DNA from: Corynebacterium marambiense
GTDB lineage: Bacteria > Actinomycetota > Actinomycetes > Mycobacteriales > Mycobacteriaceae
DNA: 64,000 bases
Reading direction: 5' to 3'
Assembly (NCBI RefSeq): GCF_016342275.1
Contig: NZ_JAEIOT010000016.1
Location: 124,001 to 188,000, forward strand
Shown: piece by piece, positions 1 through 8,005 of the stretch
Layout: each line of letters begins with the position of its first letter
Position numbering within the stretch: position 1 is the first letter of the stretch
Translations under genes and position numbers: made by a program
The notes under the pieces: generated by a model
The model's database searches: none
The model's input: only the letters and a program-made list of their open reading frames with translations
Told to the model about the DNA's origin: nothing

Positions 1-14
1 CCCAGGGTTAGGGG

Positions 15-674
15 TCAGGTCCGGTTACCGGAGTTCCGGCGCGTGATCGTCATCTCGCGCAGCTCCCGGAGACGAGTGTGGACCGACACGGCGGCTTCGG
101 TTGTGCCTCGCGGGTCCACGATCAACCACGAACCGTGCCACGACTGCTCCGCGAGCCGACGATAGACCGATGACGTACGCTCCTGCAGGCCACGATCGGA
201 CTCATACCGGTCCCGCACTCGGGACCGGTCCGCCGCCTCCCGGTCCGCCGCTCTCGAGGCGGCGAGATCCACCGGAGTGTCCAGGAGAATCTGCAAGTCA
301 GGCACGGGGAGACCGAGCTCCCCGAACTCGAGATCCGCGACCCAGTCGCACAACGAAAGGTCATCCGCGCGGGCAGCCGAGTAGGCGGCGTTGCTCGCCA
401 CGTACCGATCGAGCAGAAGCAGGTCCGGGCTACCCCGAAACCGGTCCAGGGTGTCCAGTGCCCCGTACCGGTCGAGCGCGAACAGGGTGGCCATACCGTG
501 GATGCTGTCGGTAAGGTCCCCCATCTCACCGTGCAGTGCCCGCGCGGCCAACCGGGCTGGCAGGGAAGATTCGTAGCGGGGGAAACACAGCACCTCCGCT
601 CCGGTGCGGTTCCTGAGTTCGGTGACGAGGGTGTTCTTTCCCGCTCCGTCGATGCCTTCGATGGTAACGATCAT
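15..674 (-). CDS. tmk: Thymidylate kinase (dTMP kinase)
   Basis: The enzyme phosphorylates dTMP to dTDP with ATP in the cytoplasm, for DNA synthesis. The 219-aa product has an N-terminal P-loop (GIDGAGKN, residues 7-14) and the DRYVASN motif at 89-95, which is the DR(Y/H) nucleoside-binding signature. An Arg-rich LID stretch follows in the C-terminal third. Asn follows the P-loop Lys where Ser/Thr is usual, which is typical of corynebacterial and mycobacterial Tmk as I recall them. The ATG start has GGACAGGATCC just upstream. By Mycobacteriales synteny mtrA-mtrB should lie just left of the window edge, downstream on this strand; that is inference. Confidence 0.95.
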   Translation of the reverse strand: MIVTIEGIDGAGKNTLVTELRNRTGAEVLCFPRYESSLPARLAARALHGEMGDLTDSIHGMATLFALDRYGALDTLDRFRGSPDLLLLDRYVASNAAYSAARADDLSLCDWVADLEFGELGLPVPDLQILLDTPVDLAASRAADREAADRSRVRDRYESDRGLQERTSSVYRRLAEQSWHGSWLIVDPRGTTEAAVSVHTRLRELREMTITRRNSGNRT

Positions 675-716
675 GGATCCTGTCCTGGGGGTCGGGTCCG
701 GAGGGAAGACCGGGAA

Positions 717-1079
717 TCAGGCGACGACGCCGAGCGCCTCGATGTAGGGCTCGGTATCGTAGTCCTCATCGATCTCCTCGAGGATCGACGAGGCGTCGTC
801 GTACAGCGATTCATCTCCGCGCCCGATGAGTTCACGAATGAACGGATATTCCTCGACGACATCCCCCGCAGAATACGGAGCCCCGGCCCAGATTGCGGCG
901 ATCGTCGCCGCGCACTGTCCGTTGGACCTGTCGTCGTCGGTCACATGCGGGTCGCCCAGCAGAAGTTTGCAGGCATCCGCGACGGCCTCGACGATCTCGT
1001 CGTTGTCGAGGGCAGCCAGCTCATCCAGAAAATCCGTGTTGACCGGATCGTTGAGGATCTTGTTATCCCATGCGCCCAT
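717..1079 (-). CDS. DUF4259 domain protein
   Basis: A 120-aa acidic soluble protein starting MGAWDNKILNDP, which matches the DUF4259 family as I know it; the function is unknown. The frame stays open 29 codons further upstream. I chose the ATG at 1079 because a GCAGGAGAG ribosome-binding site precedes it and the family motif begins at residue 1. There is no signal peptide or membrane segment. It lies 42 bp upstream of tmk on the same strand, so the two may be co-transcribed. Confidence 0.75.
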   Translation of the reverse strand: MGAWDNKILNDPVNTDFLDELAALDNDEIVEAVADACKLLLGDPHVTDDDRSNGQCAATIAAIWAGAPYSAGDVVEEYPFIRELIGRGDESLYDDASSILEEIDEDYDTEPYIEALGVVA

Positions 1080-1292
1080 GTGGAACTCTCCTGCTCTCTC
1101 GAGGGTAACAACGCCCTTGACCGGGCTTCCCCGGTCCGGGCACCATGCTAGTGTTTCTACTGTCACAGAGCCGCCACCTGCGGTTTCGCCCGGTAACGAA
1201 CCCGTGGGGAACCGGCTGTGTACTGGCGGTGGAACACGGATAACCGAGAAACACCGAGTACCACAGACCCATCTGTGGCGTTCTGAGGAGGG

Positions 1293-2099
1293 ATGATGAA
1301 ACGAGAAACGAGAATAGTCCTCGTTTTCATCGTCATCGGGTGCCTCCTCGCCAGCGGAATCGGCGTCGGAGTCTGGCGGTCAACTGCTCCAGTCCCCACC
1401 TTAGCCACAACGGCACGAGATTCGGTAACACCGGGACCGGTGAGTTCCGCACCACCCGCTCCGACCATTGATTCCACCGCAACCGCACCAGCGGTGTCCA
1501 CCACCGTGACGGACCCTCGGGAGGGACCTGTCGAGGCGCGTCCGCCGGCCACTGGCCGGGTCACGGTGGACCAGTCCGATCCTCTGCTCCCCCCGAATGC
1601 CCACATTCCGGCCCCCGGAACAGTCAGGCCCACCACTGCATTCCGGCCTTCGATGCAACCGGACCCCACCAATGCCGGTTCCCGTCCGGTGTCGCCGGAC
1701 ATATCGACGCCTTCCGATTCCCCCCGTCCGCGCACGCCAACGAGCACGGTACCCGCAACGCCGACCACCGAGATAGAGCCCTCGTCTTCCCCCACGACGA
1801 CCGCAGGGACCACAGAACCCTCATCCACCGTGCCTTCCGAACGTCCCGCAGAAACGACAGAGCCCACCACTACACCGGAGTCTGATCCGGATGACGATGT
1901 TCCACCGTCAACCATCGAACCACCTGAGCCCCCTCTAGTCCCGACCGAGAACAAACCCGAAGTCCCCGGGGAGGTGGTCCCGTCCGGGGTCGAGAGTCCT
2001 GAAGTCGGGGCCAGGCCGTCGGGGGGTACAGCGTCCCAGGCGCGGGTGTCCCCGCTTCCTGCTCCTGCTGGCACACCGGAATCGCCGGTTGCCGGGTAG
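1293..2099 (+). CDS. Membrane-anchored Pro/Thr/Ser-rich protein
   Basis: A 268-aa protein with a short basic N-terminus (MMKRETR) and one hydrophobic segment at about residues 8-27. The remaining 240 residues are low complexity, rich in Pro, Thr, Ser and Glu, and lack a recognisable domain. The layout suggests a signal-anchor or uncleaved signal with an extended extracytoplasmic stalk. CTGAGGAGGG directly precedes the ATGATG, so translation is credible. The gene converges on manA with only 7 bp between stop codons. I do not recognise a family, and the composition makes homology hard to judge. Confidence 0.6.
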   Translation: MMKRETRIVLVFIVIGCLLASGIGVGVWRSTAPVPTLATTARDSVTPGPVSSAPPAPTIDSTATAPAVSTTVTDPREGPVEARPPATGRVTVDQSDPLLPPNAHIPAPGTVRPTTAFRPSMQPDPTNAGSRPVSPDISTPSDSPRPRTPTSTVPATPTTEIEPSSSPTTTAGTTEPSSTVPSERPAETTEPTTTPESDPDDDVPPSTIEPPEPPLVPTENKPEVPGEVVPSGVESPEVGARPSGGTASQARVSPLPAPAGTPESPVAG

Positions 2100-2106
2100 G
2101 TTTCCG

Positions 2107-3312
2107 CTACGCCTTCGCCACGAACAACTCGGTGCCGTCCGACGTCGAGACGGTGACGGCGCTGTCCGAGGCGGGAATCCAGAGCGCGGAGCCTGGTGTC
2201 AACACGAGGGGTTCGTCGTCGATACCGTGACCCGCCACCGCCTCGCCGGCGGTGCACAACACGATGACGGGGCCGTCGTGCTCCACCACGGTGGATGAGC
2301 CAGGCCGCAGGTTGTACCGGGTCAGGTCGAATTCCTCGGTCGGGACCGGGTAACGGGTGGCTTCCCCGGTGACCTCGCTTTCAACGAGGGGATCCTGCAG
2401 CGCCCGGAAGGTGAGCACTCGTACGAGCTCAGGGACGTCAACGTGTTTGGAGGTGAGGCCACCGCGCAGCACATTATCCGAATTCGCCATGATCTCCACG
2501 CCCATACCCGAGACGTACGCGTGCAACTGACCGGCGTCGAGGAAGACGGCCTCTCCCGGATTCAGGTTGATTTTGTTGAGGAGCAGGGCCCCGAGCACCC
2601 CGACGTCCCCCGGGTAACGCTCGTCCAGCGCCAGGATGTTCCGGAGCACATCGACAATCCAGGGTTCGGTGTCCTCGCGTTGGATCGCCTCCCTGATGCA
2701 CCCGGTGACCTTCTCGATCAGGGAGACCCGGGTCGCCGCCGGGATCGTGATCCAGGTGGTAAACAATGCACGAAGGTTCGTCTCCTCGTGCTCGGGATCA
2801 CTGTCGAGCATGGTGAGGTACCGCGCAAGCTCGGGACACGAGATAGCGTCGAACAGCCGGATCGTCTCCGACAGGGGCCGGAATCCGGCCAACGCCTCGA
2901 AGTCCGTGAGCGCGACGATCAGCTCGGGCTTGTGATTGTCGTCGCGGTAGTTGCGGTTGTTCGCGTTGCGGGGGATACCCGCCGCGTCCTCTCGGGCGCA
3001 TCCTTCGCGGGCCTGTTCGAGGGAGGGGTGCGCCTGAAGCGACAGCGGCTCAGCCGCCGCGAGGATCTTCAGCAGGAACGGGAGACGTCCGTCGTACTGC
3101 GCGCAGACCCGGCTCCCCAGTGCGGATTCCGGGTCAGCCGCGATGATATCGACCAACGGGGTGTCCCCGACCGTCGACGAGCCACCGGGATGTGATCCGA
3201 ACCAGAGTTCCGCTTCGGGCCGGGGAGACGGGGTGTGCAGACCCCGGAGTTCCGCGATAGCTGTCCGGGACCCCCACGGATATGTACGGACCGTACCTGT
3301 CAGCAGGTGCAT
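2107..3312 (-). CDS. manA: Mannose-6-phosphate isomerase, class I
   Basis: This zinc enzyme interconverts fructose-6-phosphate and mannose-6-phosphate and feeds GDP-mannose and polyprenyl-phosphomannose synthesis. The 401-aa length is normal for type I enzymes. Metal- and substrate-site motifs are visible: QAHPS at 93-97, HKPE at 127-130, LDAGQLHAY at about 258-266 and NSDNVLRGGLTSKHVD at 277-292. The ATG lies 18 nt after the TobH-like gene stop. With that gene and pmmA it forms a minus-strand mannose supply operon, in the same order as M. tuberculosis Rv3257c-Rv3255c. Confidence 0.95.
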   Translation of the reverse strand: MHLLTGTVRTYPWGSRTAIAELRGLHTPSPRPEAELWFGSHPGGSSTVGDTPLVDIIAADPESALGSRVCAQYDGRLPFLLKILAAAEPLSLQAHPSLEQAREGCAREDAAGIPRNANNRNYRDDNHKPELIVALTDFEALAGFRPLSETIRLFDAISCPELARYLTMLDSDPEHEETNLRALFTTWITIPAATRVSLIEKVTGCIREAIQREDTEPWIVDVLRNILALDERYPGDVGVLGALLLNKINLNPGEAVFLDAGQLHAYVSGMGVEIMANSDNVLRGGLTSKHVDVPELVRVLTFRALQDPLVESEVTGEATRYPVPTEEFDLTRYNLRPGSSTVVEHDGPVIVLCTAGEAVAGHGIDDEPLVLTPGSALWIPASDSAVTVSTSDGTELFVAKA

Positions 3313-3330
3313 GTTTCTGAAGTCACGTCC

Positions 3331-4326
3331 TCATTCGGTGGCGCGGTAGATGGAAGCGGCCCAGCCGCGTGTGGTCAGGCGCAGTGCGCCCGCGAGTCGG
3401 CCCGGCGCTGGTTCACCCCAGCCCTGGGCGGTCGCCTCGGGCAGCCTGGTGTCCTCGACGGCCCAAATGACGATCCTCAAGGATAGCACCGTGGGTCCCT
3501 CATCGAGATAGGGGTCATGGAACACGTCCCCGCTCCGCGGACGGAGCACAGGCAGAGCTATTCCCAGTTCAGGCTGGGGGATCACGGATCCCGGCAGGCC
3601 CGCGGAGTTCCAGATGGCGGTGACCACGCCCGCCACCGCCGTACCCACCGGGTCCTCCGCCGAGTGGATGATCCGGCGTCCCTCCACGCTCGCGCGAAGT
3701 CTGCGAGCAGGATTCACCAGTTCATCCCGCTCCGGTCTCAACGTCACCAACTCCGCATCGATCTCGTCCGCGACCCGTTTCAACGAATCGACGACGAGAT
3801 CGCGGTCCTGCTCAAGCAGATCCAGAACTGCATCGACAGTGGCCGTGATGCGTGCGGGGGAGCTCGTCTGGACGGTCGGAGGTTCCGGAACGATCACCAC
3901 ACGGGACGGCGCGTCATCAACGAGCGGTCCGCGGGACGGCGCGATGAGCACGGTCGGACACCCACGCCCCACCGCCGCGGAGAGGGCTCGCGCTCGCTCA
4001 GGGTCGTGGGCGTGTCCAGAGGCGACGATCACCACATCCAGCGGTCCGGTATAGGAGGGCAGGACATCCGTCACGATCATGGGCTGTCGCAGCGGTGACC
4101 GGAGCGCGACGGCGAGTTGCGCAGCGCGGGCCGAGAGCAGGTCTCCGGCAACGATGATTACGCTCCGCGGACGGGTCGCGGTGAGATCGTCGAGTGCGCC
4201 GGTCTCGATGAGTCCGGCGACGCACCTCACCTGGGCCCCTTCATGTGCGACATCGAAGAACCTGACGGCGTCGCGGTCGTACCGCGATCCGTCCGACCAG
4301 TCGTACTCGTTCGTTGTGCTGTCCAT
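3331..4326 (-). CDS. TobH-like SIS-domain protein (phosphosugar isomerase-like)
   Basis: A 331-aa cytoplasmic protein resembling the actinobacterial TobH / phosphoglucose-mannose isomerase C-terminal family. It sits between manA and pmmA in this and related genomes. The central part (about residues 40-130) has alternating hydrophobic strands and small residues typical of SIS folds (SVIIVAGDLLSARAAQLA, LDVVIVASGHAHDPE). The catalytic activity is not established for the family as far as I know. I start at the ATG at 4326, which has a GGAGGAAGG site 8-12 nt upstream. Translation from the longer open frame would place that site inside the coding sequence. The leader carries an exact 37-bp duplication, annotated separately. 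Confidence 0.75.
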   Translation of the reverse strand: MDSTTNEYDWSDGSRYDRDAVRFFDVAHEGAQVRCVAGLIETGALDDLTATRPRSVIIVAGDLLSARAAQLAVALRSPLRQPMIVTDVLPSYTGPLDVVIVASGHAHDPERARALSAAVGRGCPTVLIAPSRGPLVDDAPSRVVIVPEPPTVQTSSPARITATVDAVLDLLEQDRDLVVDSLKRVADEIDAELVTLRPERDELVNPARRLRASVEGRRIIHSAEDPVGTAVAGVVTAIWNSAGLPGSVIPQPELGIALPVLRPRSGDVFHDPYLDEGPTVLSLRIVIWAVEDTRLPEATAQGWGEPAPGRLAGALRLTTRGWAASIYRATE

Positions 4327-4328
4327 GA

Positions 4329-4430
4329 CCCGGGATCCTTCCTCCATACGCATCACCACTCCCGGCCCGCGGTGTCGAACCGCGGCTTGGCGTCCCGGGA
4401 TCCTTCCTCCATACGCATCACCACTCCCGG
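4329..4430. repeat. Exact 37-bp direct repeat spanning the SD site, with a hairpin between copies
   Basis: The copies at 4329-4365 and 4394-4430 are identical and offset by 65 bp. Each holds the minus-strand GGAGGAAGG Shine-Dalgarno sequence of the downstream TobH-like gene. The spacer can fold: CCGCGGT at 4367-4373 pairs with ACCGCGG at 4379-4385. This looks like a recent tandem duplication of the translation-initiation region; any functional effect is inference. Confidence 0.85.
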
Positions 4431-4561
4431 AGGACCCGCCATCCAGCAGGCCCGGCTGTGTTCAACACGTTACCCACGTGCGCCAGCGCACATCGGAGCG
4501 GTCGAACCCCCAGGGTAGCGCGGAAAGCGACTCAGGCGCCGTCCCCGGGCGACCGGGTACG

Positions 4562-5938
4562 CTACGCTCGGATGATCCCCAGGATCTCCTCAACCAAGGC
4601 ATCAACCTCCGCGCTGGTGGGTGCCTCGACGTTCAGGCGGAGCAGCGGCTCGGTATTCGACGCACGCAGATTGAACCAGGTGGGTGTGCCCGCGAGATTC
4701 ACAGTGACTCCGTCGAGATGATCCACTGACTCGGTCCGGTTGGCGAACGCGGCGACGACTGCCTCGGTCCGCTCGACCTGAGCGGCGGCACTCTCGAGGC
4801 GCGAATTCAGTTCTCCGGATGCCGCGTAACGGTCGTACCGCTCCATCATCTCGCTCATCGGCGCGTTCTGATGCCCCAGTGCAGCGAGTACGTGCATCGC
4901 AGCGAGCAGGCCGGAGTCCGCATTGAAGAACTCGGTGAAGTAGTAGTGCGCGGAGTGCTCTCCACCGAATACCGCGTTCTCTTCGGCCATCGTCGCCTTG
5001 ATGAAGGAGTGCCCGACCCGGGTACGGACCGCACGGCCGCCGTTCTCCGCGATGATCTCTGGGACCGCCCGCGAGGTGATGAGGTTGTGGATGATGGCCG
5101 CACCGGGGTGCTCAGACAGGTAGCGTTCGGCGACTATCGCGCACACGGCGGACGGGGTGACGGGCTGCCCCTTCTCGTCGATGACAAAGCACCGGTCAGC
5201 GTCGCCGTCGAGAGCTAGCCCGATGTCGGCCCCCGTATCGCGGACGAACTGCTGGAGATCCCGGAGATTCGCCGGTTCGAGGGGGTTCGCCTCGTGATTG
5301 GGGAACGTACCGTCGAGCTCGAAGTAGAGCGGGCGGATGTCGATGGGGAGCCCCTCGAACACCGCCGGTACCGTGAGCCCACCCATGCCGTTACCCGCAT
5401 CAACCGCGACGGTCAGCGGACGAATGCCGGTGAGGTCGACGAGAGACCGGAGGAACGCACCGTAGTCGGCGAGCACATCACTCTCGGTAATCGAGCCAGG
5501 ACGCCCCTCGTAGTCCGGAACCCCGGCGACCAGGTCATCCGCAATGGTACCGAGCCCCGAGGCCTGCCCAACGGGGCGGGCACCCGCCCGGCAGAGTTTG
5601 ATGCCGTTGTACTTAGCGGGATTATGGCTCGCGGTGAACATCGCGCCGGGGCAGTTTCTGGAACCCGAGACATAGTACAGCTCGTCGGTGGAGGTAAGTC
5701 CGAGCATGGTGACGTCGAGCCCCTGTTCGGCGGCTCCGCCAGCGAAAGCCGCGGCGAGTTCGGGCGACGAGTCGCGCATGTCGTACCCGACTGCCACCAC
5801 CGTGGCTCCCTCCGCCCGCATGAGTCGGGCGAAAGCTGCTCCGGTGTCGTGGACGAAGTCGGTGTCGATTCCGTCTCCGACTACTCCCCGGATGTCGTAT
5901 GCCTTGATAACAGCGTCAACAGAGTCGCGGGTGCGCAT
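4562..5938 (-). CDS. pmmA: Phosphomannomutase / phosphoglucomutase
   Basis: This enzyme interconverts mannose-6-phosphate and mannose-1-phosphate, the step between ManA and ManC. The 458-aa product has the phosphoserine loop TASHNPAKYNG (residues 102-112, Ser104), the Mg-binding DGDADR (244-249), the sugar-recognition GGEHSAHYYF (325-334) and a C-terminal phosphate-binding RASNTEP. The open frame extends 36 codons further upstream. The ATG at 5938 has a clear GAAGGAGAACC site and starts with the conserved MRTRDSVDAVIKAYDIRG. Often called manB in mycobacteria. It is the first gene of the minus-strand manA group; the 235-bp gap to the TobH-like gene suggests that gene may have its own promoter too. 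Confidence 0.93.
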   Translation of the reverse strand: MRTRDSVDAVIKAYDIRGVVGDGIDTDFVHDTGAAFARLMRAEGATVVAVGYDMRDSSPELAAAFAGGAAEQGLDVTMLGLTSTDELYYVSGSRNCPGAMFTASHNPAKYNGIKLCRAGARPVGQASGLGTIADDLVAGVPDYEGRPGSITESDVLADYGAFLRSLVDLTGIRPLTVAVDAGNGMGGLTVPAVFEGLPIDIRPLYFELDGTFPNHEANPLEPANLRDLQQFVRDTGADIGLALDGDADRCFVIDEKGQPVTPSAVCAIVAERYLSEHPGAAIIHNLITSRAVPEIIAENGGRAVRTRVGHSFIKATMAEENAVFGGEHSAHYYFTEFFNADSGLLAAMHVLAALGHQNAPMSEMMERYDRYAASGELNSRLESAAAQVERTEAVVAAFANRTESVDHLDGVTVNLAGTPTWFNLRASNTEPLLRLNVEAPTSAEVDALVEEILGIIRA

Positions 5939-6186
5939 GTACTGGTTCTCCTTCAAGGTGGGCATGGAATTCGGGAAACACCGGGGTGGCCGATCGGTTG
6001 TTCCCGGACTTCTTGACCGGTCTCGTTTTTGTTTTCGCCCGATCATACCCGCGACCCCACCACGGTCCGGTGCGCAGACAGGCTCGCGTGAGCGGTTTCA
6101 CGACCGGACTTCGGCTAGAACCCGATCCGAACGACGCCCGCCCGTACCCGGTTGCTTCCGGAGTCAGGGACTAATGGAAAGACGTG

Positions 6187-6633
6187 TCACCGGTCGATCT
6201 GTTCCACAGCTCCAGAGTGCCCCTCGTCGGGATCTGGGACGACATGGAGGTGGGATCGACGGCGTTGTCGGGCGGCCTGAATGCGGGGCATCCGACGAGC
6301 GGGATGCCGGGAGTCATCGCCCGGCTGCGTCGGGCCCGGGACTTCCGGAACGAGACCGGAGGTGGGCCTGCCTGCCTCCCGGACGGCCTCCGCCAGCGCA
6401 GTGAGATCGTCGTCTTCACCGAATTCTGGATGAATGTGGTTGAACCGCAGCAGCTCCCACCCGAGAGGTGCTGTGATCGAGACTGCGTGATGGTCGCACA
6501 GGTCCCAGCTGTGCGGCTCGCTGTTCGGCGCCAGGGGCCCGATCACCGCCGTTGACTCGGCGTAGGCATACGTCAAGGTGGCCACGGCGGGTTTGCCGCA
6601 GCCCGGGCGGGAACAGCGTCGGAATTGGCTCAC
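6187..6633 (-). CDS. DUF3499 family protein (zinc-ribbon-like)
   Basis: A 148-aa actinobacterial protein of unknown function, the positional counterpart of Rv3258c. The N-terminus carries CSRPGC (Cys7, Cys12) and, after a short beta-rich stretch, DLCDHH (Cys46, His48, His49), a plausible zinc-binding set. The C-terminal 60 residues are low complexity (Gly, Pro, Arg). GTG is the start, preceded by TAGACT 8 nt upstream and no Shine-Dalgarno site, so the mRNA is probably leaderless. It is divergent from the zincin-like gene at 6727. Confidence 0.85.
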   Translation of the reverse strand: MSQFRRCSRPGCGKPAVATLTYAYAESTAVIGPLAPNSEPHSWDLCDHHAVSITAPLGWELLRFNHIHPEFGEDDDLTALAEAVREAGRPTSGLVPEVPGPTQPGDDSRHPARRMPRIQAARQRRRSHLHVVPDPDEGHSGAVEQIDR

Positions 6634-6641
6634 AGAGACGA

Positions 6642-6647
6642 AGTCTA
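6642..6647 (-). promoter_or_regulatory. -10 hexamer TAGACT, leaderless DUF3499 gene
   Basis: On the minus strand TAGACT is followed by 8 nt and then the GTG start at 6633. This places the likely transcription start at or next to the start codon. Confidence 0.6.
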
Positions 6648-6714
6648 GACCCTTGGTTGAGGTTTAGGTAGCCCCTCCCCCGGCGCGCCCCTCAGACGAA
6701 TCAGTGAGCGCCGT

Positions 6715-6720
6715 TACGAT
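6715..6720 (+). promoter_or_regulatory. -10 hexamer TACGAT, leaderless zincin-like gene
   Basis: TACGAT, 6 nt, then ATG at 6727. There is no purine-rich ribosome-binding site in between. Confidence 0.6.
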
Positions 6721-6726
6721 TGACCC

Positions 6727-7182
6727 ATGTCCATACCGTCACCCCGCAACCGGCGGGGCCGAGGTCCCCGCGGTCCGCTCCTTCCGCCTGGGACTCCCCG
6801 CCACCGAAGCGTCAGCCAACGCTTCGACGCCGCGGTCGTCGATGCCTACACGCAGTTGCTGGACGCCTACCCCGACCAACTCCGGAACCTGGATGTCGCG
6901 GTGGACACTGTTCCCCGCATGCGCCTCCGCCCCGACATGACCGTGTTCCCCGAGGAAATCGCCGCGGACGGTCCCGTCCCGCTCGGCCGCGTGATTCCGG
7001 CAGGCGTCAATTCCCGGGGCCTGCCGACCCGCGCCAGAATCGTGATCTTCAGAAAGCCGGTTGAACAACGTTGCGTCGGCGTCGGCGAGCGTACGGAGCT
7101 ACTCCGTCACATTCTCACCCAACTTGTTGCGGCACATCTCAACATGGACCCGGCCGACATCGACCCTCGTTTCCACGATTGA
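6727..7182 (+). CDS. Zincin-like metallopeptidase-family protein lacking HExxH
   Basis: A 151-aa protein of the small metallopeptidase (zincin-like) family, positional equivalent of Rv3259. Conserved blocks are RGPLLPPGTP near residue 14, an acidic/aromatic middle, RVIPAGVNSRGLPTRARIVIFRKPVEQR, and a C-terminal helix TELLRHILTQLVAAHLNMDPADIDP. Family members with activity carry HExxH in that helix. Here the corresponding segment reads LTQLVAAHL, so the metal-binding glutamate and first histidine are absent. The actinobacterial homologue I remember has the same loss. It may be a non-catalytic fold. It converges with the WhiB gene. Confidence 0.75.
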   Translation: MSIPSPRNRRGRGPRGPLLPPGTPRHRSVSQRFDAAVVDAYTQLLDAYPDQLRNLDVAVDTVPRMRLRPDMTVFPEEIAADGPVPLGRVIPAGVNSRGLPTRARIVIFRKPVEQRCVGVGERTELLRHILTQLVAAHLNMDPADIDPRFHD

Positions 7183-7254
7183 CCGCACGGATAACCGGAA
7201 AATGGAGGATGAACCTCCCACAATCGAGAGACAACACCTCCGGGAAACTATCGC

Positions 7255-7602
7255 CTACCCGAGCTGTTTCTTCAATCTGCGCCGCTCGCGCTCAGAGAGT
7301 CCACCCCAGATACCGAAGCGTTCGTCATTCTCCAGCGCATACTCGAGACATTCATCCCGGACACCGCACGCCTGACAGATGCGTTTCGCCTCACGGGTGG
7401 AACCGCCCTTATCCGGGAAGAATGCCTCGGGATCTGTCTCAGCACAGAGCGCCTGCTCCTGCCATTCCTGTTCCACAGCGCCAAACAGTGCATCGAGAGG
7501 CATATCCACCCCACGGAGTGTCGGGCCGTCGACAGACGCCCCATCATCGCCATGGTCACTCTGCACGCTACGGAGTGGCGCGTCGGACACGTAATCCTCC
7601 AT
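7255..7602 (-). CDS. WhiB-family iron-sulfur transcription regulator (WhiB2/WhcD type)
   Basis: A 115-aa WhiB protein with the four cluster-ligating cysteines at residues 53, 76, 79 and 85 (C...CxxC...C). The G(I/V)WGG turn is at 97-101, followed by the basic tail RERRRLKKQLG. Members bind a 4Fe-4S cluster and act with sigma factor and DNA. Position between the zincin-like gene and manC matches M. tuberculosis whiB2 (Rv3260c) and C. glutamicum whcD, which are linked to cell division. I start at the ATG at 7602 because AGGAGAAGGGAGC precedes it; the frame is open for 50 more codons upstream. The 403-bp upstream region holds a consensus promoter and direct repeats. Confidence 0.92.
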   Translation of the reverse strand: MEDYVSDAPLRSVQSDHGDDGASVDGPTLRGVDMPLDALFGAVEQEWQEQALCAETDPEAFFPDKGGSTREAKRICQACGVRDECLEYALENDERFGIWGGLSERERRRLKKQLG

Positions 7603-7743
7603 GGACGCTCCCTTCTCCTGATTAGCGATGGACAATGTACAGAGCTGGCCGATACCCGGACGCCGGACCTCCGCCCCCAAATCCGGAGCGATGACTGATG
7701 GGATAGGGGAACAGTCGACCGGACAGCCAGTTACATAAGTGTG

Positions 7744-7772
7744 ATTACACACGGGCCCCTAGATATCGTCAA
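7744..7772 (-). promoter_or_regulatory. whiB promoter with operator-like palindrome on the -10
   Basis: On the minus strand TTGACG (7772-7767) and TGTAAT (7749-7744) are separated by exactly 17 bp. The start site should be near 7737, giving a leader of about 135 nt. The -10 lies within GTGTG-N4-CACAC (7739-7752), an imperfect palindrome that could bind a regulator. Confidence 0.6.
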
Positions 7773-7822
7773 CCCGCGGAGGGGCTATTTTTCGCCGCGT
7801 GCACGTTTGCCCAGGAAGCAAA

Positions 7823-7845
7823 TCACATTAGTCACAGCAGTCACA
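7823..7845. promoter_or_regulatory. Three TCACA direct repeats at 9-bp spacing upstream of whiB
   Basis: TCACA occurs at 7823, 7832 and 7841, and the last two lie in GTCACAGCAGTCACA. The block is about 50 bp upstream of the whiB -35. Direct repeats of GTCACA-like half-sites with a 9-bp period resemble published MtrA response-regulator sites; the match is from memory. Confidence 0.5.
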
Positions 7846-8005
7846 CGGCAGGTATATCGGGGGTAAACCAAGGGTGTCCCACATATAGTGGCTTCACGGT
7901 CGTCAGGTCGCAACTGGTCGAACTCACTGCGTGTCGCAACCAGGATCGAGACCCCAAGAGTGTTAGCACTCCCCGGGCCTCCATTCAGCGGAACACCTCG
8001 GACAA

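Noticed and set aside
1163..2257. Minus-strand open frame opposite the Pro/Thr-rich gene
   Set aside because: Gly/Val/Ser-rich mirror of a low-complexity gene. The plus-strand gene has a strong ribosome-binding site and a membrane anchor.
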